This document shows positions 5,723 through 10,754 of a stretch of DNA of 10,754 bases, piece by piece. The notes below the pieces were generated by a model, which was given only the letters and a program-made list of their open reading frames with translations, was not told the DNA's origin and did no database searches. The DNA is taken from assembly GCA_025351065.1 (NCBI GenBank), contig JANXWQ010000553.1:1-10754 (forward strand). The letters run 5' to 3'. Origin of the DNA: Chthoniobacter sp. GTDB taxonomy: Bacteria > Verrucomicrobiota > Verrucomicrobiia > Chthoniobacterales > Chthoniobacteraceae. Position 1 is the first letter of the stretch, and the number at the start of each line of letters is the position of its first letter. The position numbers and the translations under genes were made by a program.

Positions 5723-7200
5723 AACTCGACGCACTCCTGGCCAACACCGCCACGATCAAGATCGACGGGCCGCTCGATCGCGAGATCACCGCCATCGCCT
5801 TTGACTCGCGCCGGGTGAAGCCGGGCTCGCTTTTCGTCGCGCTGCGCGGGGAAAAAGTGGACGGCTCGCAGTTCGTCGAGCAGGCCATCGCGGCGGGCGC
5901 GGAGGCGGTCGTGAGCGAGGCTGCGGAGTTTCGCACGCGTGCGACGAACATCGTCGTGGCCGACGCGCGCATCGCGCTTGCCGACCTCGCGGCGGCGTTC
6001 TATCAGCATCCGGCGCGGGCTTTGAAAATCGCGGGCGTAACGGGTACGAATGGCAAGACGACGACCGCCTTTCTCCTCAAGCACATCTGCGAGGCGACGA
6101 TGCACCGCTGCGGGCTCATCGGCACCGTGCGCTACGAGGTCGGCGACCGTATCCTGCCCGCCGCGCGCACCACGCCGGAATCGCTCGAACTTTACGAGCT
6201 GCTGTGGCAGATGCGCTCCGCCGGATGCAAGGCCGTGGCGATGGAAGTTTCGTCGCACGCGCTGATGCAGGAGCGCGTGCGCGGTGTGGAATTCGACGCG
6301 GCGATTTTCACCAATCTCACGCAGGATCACCTCGATTATCACAAGACGATGGACGCCTATTTCGAGGCGAAGGTCCGGCTTTTCAGCGGGCTCGCGGCGC
6401 AGACGAAGAAGAAGGGCAAGGCCGTGATCAACATCGACGACCGCTACGGCGCCCAGCTCGCGACCCGCTTTGGCAAAGAGCTGCCGGTCATCACTTACGG
6501 CCTCGGCGCGCTCGCAGATTTCCGCGCGAGCAATGTGCGGATTGATTTCAGCGGCACCAGCTACCAGCTCGACGCGGGTGGAAAAAGCTACCTCGTGCGG
6601 CTGCCGCAGATCGGGCAGTTCAATGTCTATAACTCGCTCGCCGCGATCGCCGGCGCGCATGTGCTCGGCGTGGAGGTGCGCAGCGGCGTGCTCGCGCTGG
6701 CCAACGCGAACGCTGTGCCGGGCCGGCTCGAAGCGGTGCCCGCGCAGCGGAAATTCCGCGTGTTTGTGGACTACGCGCACACCGATGATGCGCTGCAAAA
6801 CGTGATCAAAACCTGCCGCGAACTGAATCCCGCGCGGCTCATCGTCGTCTTCGGCTGCGGCGGGAACCGGGATAAATCCAAGCGTCCGCGCATGGGCGCG
6901 GTTGTGAATCAGCACGCGGATTTTTCCATCGTCACGTCCGACAACCCGCGCAAGGAAGACCCGCTCGCGATCATCGAGGACATCAAGCCCGGCATGACGC
7001 GCGGCAACTACGAGGTCATCGTCGATCGCAAGGAAGCCATCTTCAAAGCCATCGCCATGGCCGCGCCGCGCGACATCATCCTCATTGCGGGCAAGGGGCA
7101 TGAAACCTATCAGGAATTCGCGGATCACACCGCGCCCTTCGACGATGTCGCCGTCGCGCGGCAGGCGCTCGAAGCCAAGCCCGTCCAACTTCAGGACTGA
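5719..7200 (+). CDS. murE: UDP-MurNAc-L-Ala-D-Glu:meso-diaminopimelate ligase MurE
   Basis: MurE adds the third peptide residue to UDP-MurNAc-L-Ala-D-Glu in the cytoplasm using ATP. The 493-residue product shows the three Mur ligase domains: an N-terminal UDP-binding domain (DSRRVKPGSLFVALRG, 29-44), the central ATPase with P-loop VTGTNGKTTT (107-116), MEVSSHAL (175-182), NLTQDHLDYH (199-208) and the lysine expected to be carbamylated, K218 in FEAKVR, and a C-terminal domain with GRLEAV (335-340) and DYAHTDDAL (351-359). The DNPR motif (D408-R411, in SDNPRKEDP) is the signature of enzymes that use meso-diaminopimelate rather than L-lysine. Start ATG 5719 overlaps the ftsI stop (ATGA); GGGGGAG at 5699-5705 is rather distant (13 nt), so coupling probably matters. 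Confidence 0.97.
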   Translation: MKLDALLANTATIKIDGPLDREITAIAFDSRRVKPGSLFVALRGEKVDGSQFVEQAIAAGAEAVVSEAAEFRTRATNIVVADARIALADLAAAFYQHPARALKIAGVTGTNGKTTTAFLLKHICEATMHRCGLIGTVRYEVGDRILPAARTTPESLELYELLWQMRSAGCKAVAMEVSSHALMQERVRGVEFDAAIFTNLTQDHLDYHKTMDAYFEAKVRLFSGLAAQTKKKGKAVINIDDRYGAQLATRFGKELPVITYGLGALADFRASNVRIDFSGTSYQLDAGGKSYLVRLPQIGQFNVYNSLAAIAGAHVLGVEVRSGVLALANANAVPGRLEAVPAQRKFRVFVDYAHTDDALQNVIKTCRELNPARLIVVFGCGGNRDKSKRPRMGAVVNQHADFSIVTSDNPRKEDPLAIIEDIKPGMTRGNYEVIVDRKEAIFKAIAMAAPRDIILIAGKGHETYQEFADHTAPFDDVAVARQALEAKPVQLQD

Positions 7201-7201
7201 A

Positions 7202-8569
7202 ATGGACGCGACCGCTTTTGAAAAAATCGCCGCATGGGCCGAAGGGCGGCTCGTCGCGGGCGAGCCGTCGGACACGGTCTCCGTCGTCTGCACGGACACG
7301 CGCGCGCTCAAGGCCGGCGACTTTTTCGTGGCGTTGCGCGGGGAAAATTTTGACGCACACACCTTCGTCGCTGAGGCCGCGCGGCGCGGCGCGGCGGGCG
7401 CGATGGTGCAGGAAGCGCCCGCAGATTTGCCGCCGGGATTCGCCGTCGTTCTCGTCGCGGACACGCTCGCCGGTTTGCAAAAACTCGCGACGAACTACCG
7501 GCGCACGCTGCCGCTCCAGGCCGTCGGACTGACCGGCAGCAATGGCAAGACGAGCACGAAAGATCTGACGGCATCGGTGCTCAGCGAACATTTTCAAGTC
7601 ACGAGAACTGAGGGCAATTTGAACAACCACATCGGCGTCCCGCTCACGCTCCTGCGGGCGCGGCGCAGCGATCAGGTGGGGGTGTTTGAAATGGGCATGA
7701 ACCACCCCGGCGAGATCGCGCCGCTCGCAGCGATGACGGCGCCGGACGTGGCCATCATCACGAATGTCGGCATGGCGCACATCGAATTCATGGGCAGCCG
7801 CGAGGCCATCGCGCGGGAGAAGGGGATGCTGGCCGAGGCGCTGCAGCCGGGCGGCACGCTGATCCTCAGCGCGCACGACGAGTTTTCGCCCGCCATCGCC
7901 GCTCGGACGAAGGCGGACACCGTGCTCGCGGGCATCGGCACCGGCGAGGTTTTCGCGAGCGAACTGCGCGCGCATTTTTCCGGCACAAAGTTCCGGCTGC
8001 ATGCCGACGGGCACAGCGTGGAGGCGGAACTCTCCGTGCCCGGCGAACACATGGTGCGCAACGCCGTGCTCGCCGCCGCTGCGGGCCGCGTCTTCGGGCT
8101 TTCGCTGGAAGAATGTGCCGAGGGGCTGACCAAGCTGCGGCTGACGAAAGGCCGGCTGGAGCAGAAGGTCATCCGCGGCATCCACATTCTCGACGACACT
8201 TACAACGCGAATCCTGATTCCGTCGTTGCGGCTCTGCGCACGCTTGCGTCGATGCCCGCCGCGGGCCGCCGCATCGCGGTGCTCGGGCGTATGGGCGAAC
8301 TCGGCGCTGAGAGCGAGCGCGGGCATCGCGAGGTCTGCGAAGTCGCAGCGCGTGAGCACATCGACTGCGTGGTCGGCGTCGGCAAGGAGGCCGAATGGAT
8401 TGCGGACGCGGCGTGGCGCGGCGGCGTGGAGAAAATCGTGCGCACGGCGTCCACCGACGAGGCGGCGAAGACGTTGCGTGAGTTGGCGAAACCCGGCGAC
8501 GTGGTGCTCATCAAAGGCAGCCGCTCGGCGAAAATGGAGCGCATCGTGGAGGCGTTGCAGGAGCCATGA
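7202..8569 (+). CDS. murF: UDP-MurNAc-tripeptide:D-Ala-D-Ala ligase MurF
   Basis: MurF joins D-Ala-D-Ala to the UDP-MurNAc tripeptide, completing the cytoplasmic precursor. From ATG 7202 the protein has 455 residues, the usual size. The frame is open back to 7085 within murE, but that would add 39 unrelated residues; ATG 7202 has AGGA at 7193-7196 with 5-nt spacing and lies 1 nt after the murE stop. Features in order: TDTRALKAGDFFVALRGENF (31-50), P-loop TGSNGKTSTK (111-120), TEGNLNNHIGVPLTLL (137-152 region), FEMGMNHPGEI (162-172), ITNVGMAHIE (186-195), GRLEQK (317-322) and DDTYNANPDS (331-340). These are the standard MurF motifs, and the gene sits next to murE as expected. The last 4 nt overlap mraY. 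Confidence 0.97.
   Translation: MDATAFEKIAAWAEGRLVAGEPSDTVSVVCTDTRALKAGDFFVALRGENFDAHTFVAEAARRGAAGAMVQEAPADLPPGFAVVLVADTLAGLQKLATNYRRTLPLQAVGLTGSNGKTSTKDLTASVLSEHFQVTRTEGNLNNHIGVPLTLLRARRSDQVGVFEMGMNHPGEIAPLAAMTAPDVAIITNVGMAHIEFMGSREAIAREKGMLAEALQPGGTLILSAHDEFSPAIAARTKADTVLAGIGTGEVFASELRAHFSGTKFRLHADGHSVEAELSVPGEHMVRNAVLAAAAGRVFGLSLEECAEGLTKLRLTKGRLEQKVIRGIHILDDTYNANPDSVVAALRTLASMPAAGRRIAVLGRMGELGAESERGHREVCEVAAREHIDCVVGVGKEAEWIADAAWRGGVEKIVRTASTDEAAKTLRELAKPGDVVLIKGSRSAKMERIVEALQEP
8548..8563 (+). promoter_or_regulatory. Two Shine-Dalgarno-like sites bearing on the mraY start
   Basis: GGAGG at 8548-8552 and AGGAG at 8559-8563 both precede mraY. The ATG at 8566, overlapping the murF stop, is only 2 nt after the second site and 13 nt after the first. 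The ATG at 8569, the next codon, is 5 nt after AGGAG and therefore has better spacing. The two starts differ by one methionine. Confidence 0.5.
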
Positions 8570-9702
8570 TGTATTTTCTCTACCTGCTGCCGCAGCGCTT
8601 TCCGAAGCTGGATTTTCTCCACGCGCTGAACGTCTTTCAGTACATCACCTTTCGCGCAATCGCCGCGGCGGTGACGGCTTTCCTCCTCTCTCTCATCTGC
8701 GGCAACTGGACCATCCGCCGCCTTATCTCGCTCAAGGTCGGCCAGCCGATTCGCACTAAGGAAGAGGTGAATAAACTATTCGAGTTGCACGGGCAAAAAG
8801 CCGGCACGCCGACGATGGGCGGCGTCCTCATTCTTGGCGCAGTGGTGCTTTCCTCGCTCCTCTGGGCGCGGCCCGACAACAGCGCGGTGTGGCTGCTGCT
8901 CTTCACGCTGCTCTACTGCGGCGGGCTGGGTTTCTGGGACGACTATTTGAAGGTCGCGAAGAAGAATTCCGCCGGCGTGAGCGAGCTAACGAAGCTCATT
9001 GCGCAAGGTATCCTCGCGGCCATCGTCACCGCGTTTTTCGTTTTCAATCCGGCGATCGAAGTGCAGGCGCGCGAGCTGTTCATGCCGTTCTACAAAGATC
9101 CGGTGATCCTCAATCTCGGCGCGCTCACCTTCGTCTTTTTCGCCATCGTCATCATGGGTGCGTCGAACGCGGTGAACCTCACCGACGGCCTTGACGGACT
9201 CGCCGCGGGTTGCACCTGCTCCGCCGCTTTTACCTACGGCATCCTAGCCTATGCTGCGGGCAATTTCCGCATCGCGAAGTATCTCGACATCCCGTTCTAC
9301 CCATTCGCGGGCGAACTCGCGATCATCTGCATGGCGATGGTCGGTGCGTCGTTCGGCTTCCTGTGGTTCAACTGCCACCCGGCGAAAGTTTTCATGGGCG
9401 ACACCGGCTCGCTCGCCATCGGCGGCATGCTCGGTGTGGTGGCCATCTGCACGAAACAGGAAATGCTGCTCGTCGTCGTGGGCGGCGTCTTTGTCATCGA
9501 GGCCGTGTCCGTGCTCATCCAGCGCTCGTGGTTCAAGATCACGAAACGGCGCTTCGGCGAAGGGCGGCGCGTGTTTCTGATGTCGCCGATCCATCATCAT
9601 TTTGAATTGAAAGGCTGGAAGGAAAACACCGTCATCGTCCGCTTCTGGGTGCTGTCGATCATGTTTGCCCTGCTCGGTCTGGCCACCCTCAAACTCCGTT
9701 GA
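8566..9702 (+). CDS. mraY: Phospho-MurNAc-pentapeptide translocase MraY
   Basis: MraY transfers phospho-MurNAc-pentapeptide from UDP to undecaprenyl phosphate, giving lipid I at the inner face of the membrane. The product is 378 residues (377 if ATG 8569 is used), strongly hydrophobic with about ten membrane segments. Family motifs are all present: NVFQYITFRA (22-31), KAGTPTMGG (78-86), GFWDDYLKV (122-130) with the aspartate pair D125-D126, NAVNLTDGLDGLA (201-213), FMGDTGSLA (276-284) and the histidine-rich PIHHHFELKGW (341-351) near the active site. The 5' end overlaps murF by 4 nt. The loop between residues about 160 and 180 and the segment AYAAGNFRIAKYLDIPFYP (about 229-246) correspond to regions of variable length in the family. 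The identification is secure. Confidence 0.97.
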   Translation: MMYFLYLLPQRFPKLDFLHALNVFQYITFRAIAAAVTAFLLSLICGNWTIRRLISLKVGQPIRTKEEVNKLFELHGQKAGTPTMGGVLILGAVVLSSLLWARPDNSAVWLLLFTLLYCGGLGFWDDYLKVAKKNSAGVSELTKLIAQGILAAIVTAFFVFNPAIEVQARELFMPFYKDPVILNLGALTFVFFAIVIMGASNAVNLTDGLDGLAAGCTCSAAFTYGILAYAAGNFRIAKYLDIPFYPFAGELAIICMAMVGASFGFLWFNCHPAKVFMGDTGSLAIGGMLGVVAICTKQEMLLVVVGGVFVIEAVSVLIQRSWFKITKRRFGEGRRVFLMSPIHHHFELKGWKENTVIVRFWVLSIMFALLGLATLKLR

Positions 9703-9704
9703 AT

Positions 9705-10754
9705 GTGCGTTACAAAAACAAATCAATCGCAGTGCTCGGTGCTGGTGAAAGCGGTGAATCCGCGGCCGTGCTGCTGCATCAGGAGGAAGCTATGGTCACC
9801 ATCCTAGACACCGCCGAAGAGAACAAGCTGCGCAAGAAAATCGACGCGCTCGGGACGCAGGGAATCCGCGTCATCGCGGGGCTCGCCGCCGATTACGAAA
9901 GCCTGCACGGGCACTACGATTTCGCGATCCTTAGCCCCGGCATCGACCCCGCGGTGCCGCTCGTACAAAACTTCATCCAGCGCCGCATCGAGATGATTGG
10001 CGAACTCGAGCTGGCCTACGAAATGTGCGCGTGCCCGATCGTCGGCATCACCGGCACGAATGGCAAAACCACGACGACGCAGCTCGTGGAAAAAATGCTG
10101 AACGCGTGCGGCGTGAAAACGGTCGCGTGCGGCAACATCGGCCCGGCCTTTTCCGCCAAAGTCCGCGAGAGTAAAAACCTCGACATCGTGACGCTGGAGG
10201 TCAGTTCCTTTCAGCTCGAAACGATCACGCGCTTCCGCTGCGGGATTGCGGTCTGGCTGGGCTTTGCGCCCGATCATCTCGACCGCTACAAGTCGATGCA
10301 GGAATACTACGACGCGAAGATCCGCATCTTTGAAAACCAGACGGCGGATGACTGGGCCATCGTCAATTTCCGCGACAAGCTGCCGGAATTGAAGGCGCAG
10401 AAGATTACGTTCAGCGCGTATGAGCCGGGCGGCGATTTCGAGATGCGCGAGGGCGCGCTCTATTTCCGCGGCGAGCGCGTGCTGGCGATGAGCGACACGC
10501 AACTGCGCGGCTCACACAACGCCGAGAACCTCATGGCCGCGCTCGGCGTTGGCTTTGTGCGCGGGCTGAGTTTTGCGCAGATGGTGCCGCCGCTTTGCGA
10601 ATACAAGGCGCTCCCGCATCGCTGCGAACTCATCCGCACGCTCGACGGCGTGGAATACGTGAACGACTCGAAGGGCACGAACCCGGATTCCGTCGAGAAA
10701 GCGCTGCACTCCGAGACGCGGCCCGTGGTGCTCATCGCGGGCGGGAAAGACAAG
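9705..10754 (+). CDS. murD: UDP-MurNAc-L-Ala:D-glutamate ligase MurD (3' end outside window)
   Basis: MurD adds D-glutamate to UDP-MurNAc-L-Ala. The frame is open to the right edge, giving 350 residues of an expected 430-470. The glycine-rich UDP-binding loop VLGAGESGESAA (10-21) is at the usual place near the N-terminus. The ATPase domain has P-loop VGITGTNGKTTTT (113-125), LEVSSFQLE (164-172), APDHLDRY (188-195) and the lysine expected to be carbamylated, K205 in YYDAKIRIF. The third domain begins with SHNAENLMAAL (270-280) and VNDSKGTNPDSVEKAL (319-334), and the window ends in IAGGKDK. GTG 9705, 2 nt after the mraY stop, is the best start; TTG 9699 is possible, and the ATG at 9703 is in another frame. 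No Shine-Dalgarno is visible, so translation probably depends on mraY. Confidence 0.94.
   Translation, partial: MRYKNKSIAVLGAGESGESAAVLLHQEEAMVTILDTAEENKLRKKIDALGTQGIRVIAGLAADYESLHGHYDFAILSPGIDPAVPLVQNFIQRRIEMIGELELAYEMCACPIVGITGTNGKTTTTQLVEKMLNACGVKTVACGNIGPAFSAKVRESKNLDIVTLEVSSFQLETITRFRCGIAVWLGFAPDHLDRYKSMQEYYDAKIRIFENQTADDWAIVNFRDKLPELKAQKITFSAYEPGGDFEMREGALYFRGERVLAMSDTQLRGSHNAENLMAALGVGFVRGLSFAQMVPPLCEYKALPHRCELIRTLDGVEYVNDSKGTNPDSVEKALHSETRPVVLIAGGKDK

Noticed and set aside
5500..7464. Minus-strand open frame of 654 codons opposite ftsI, murE and murF
   Set aside because: Same reasoning: antisense to genes with intact motifs, low-complexity composition, no domain.
7082..8359. Minus-strand open frame of 425 codons opposite murF
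   Set aside because: Mirror frame of murF in GC-rich sequence with no recognisable motif.
1..10754. CRISPR arrays, tRNA or rRNA genes, insertion sequences, phage attachment sites
   Set aside because: Looked for regularly spaced repeats, tRNA-like cloverleaf sequence, transposase motifs and terminal inverted repeats; none found. Almost the whole window is accounted for by coding genes.

Overview
The window is GC-rich throughout and densely coded on the plus strand. It holds the front half of a division and cell wall (dcw) cluster, preceded by a small toxin-antitoxin module and the 3' end of an ABC exporter gene. The gene order mraZ, rsmH, ftsL, ftsI, murE, murF, mraY, murD is the classical bacterial one. 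MurE carries the DNPR signature of meso-diaminopimelate ligases, so the organism should make mDAP peptidoglycan and divide in the FtsZ manner. Start sites are mixed: some have strong Shine-Dalgarno sequences (AAAGGAGG before ftsI) and others none (mraZ, the antitoxin, murD). My best guess is a Gram-negative of the Verrucomicrobiota type. This rests on remembered family resemblance and overall style, not on a search, and is only moderately confident.

Layout. 1-1239: C-terminal part of a type I ABC exporter, open at the left edge. 1240-1292: short gap with a promoter and an operator-like palindrome. 1293-1950: a ribbon-helix-helix antitoxin overlapping a PIN-domain (VapC-type) toxin by 17 nt. 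1951-2114: the longest non-coding stretch (164 nt). It holds copies of a CACGGA/TCCGTG inverted repeat, an A/T-rich tract with a possible promoter, and three YGGGN repeats on an exact 10-bp period that look like a MraZ binding site. 2115-10754: eight dcw genes, overlapping or 1-2 nt apart, with murD running off the right edge.

How the genes work together. MraZ is the cluster's transcriptional regulator and probably binds in front of its own gene. RsmH methylates 16S rRNA. FtsL and FtsI are septal divisome proteins, and FtsI makes the cross-links. MurD, MurE and MurF add D-Glu, mDAP and D-Ala-D-Ala to the UDP-MurNAc peptide, and MraY moves the finished precursor onto undecaprenyl phosphate as lipid I. 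The overlaps imply one polycistronic message with translational coupling.

The core of the window is ordinary. No undescribed multi-gene system is evident. The points worth a second look are regulatory: the MraZ-type repeats paired with an atypical first MraZ motif, the palindrome over the antitoxin promoter and start codon, and the duplicated inverted repeat around the end of the toxin gene.
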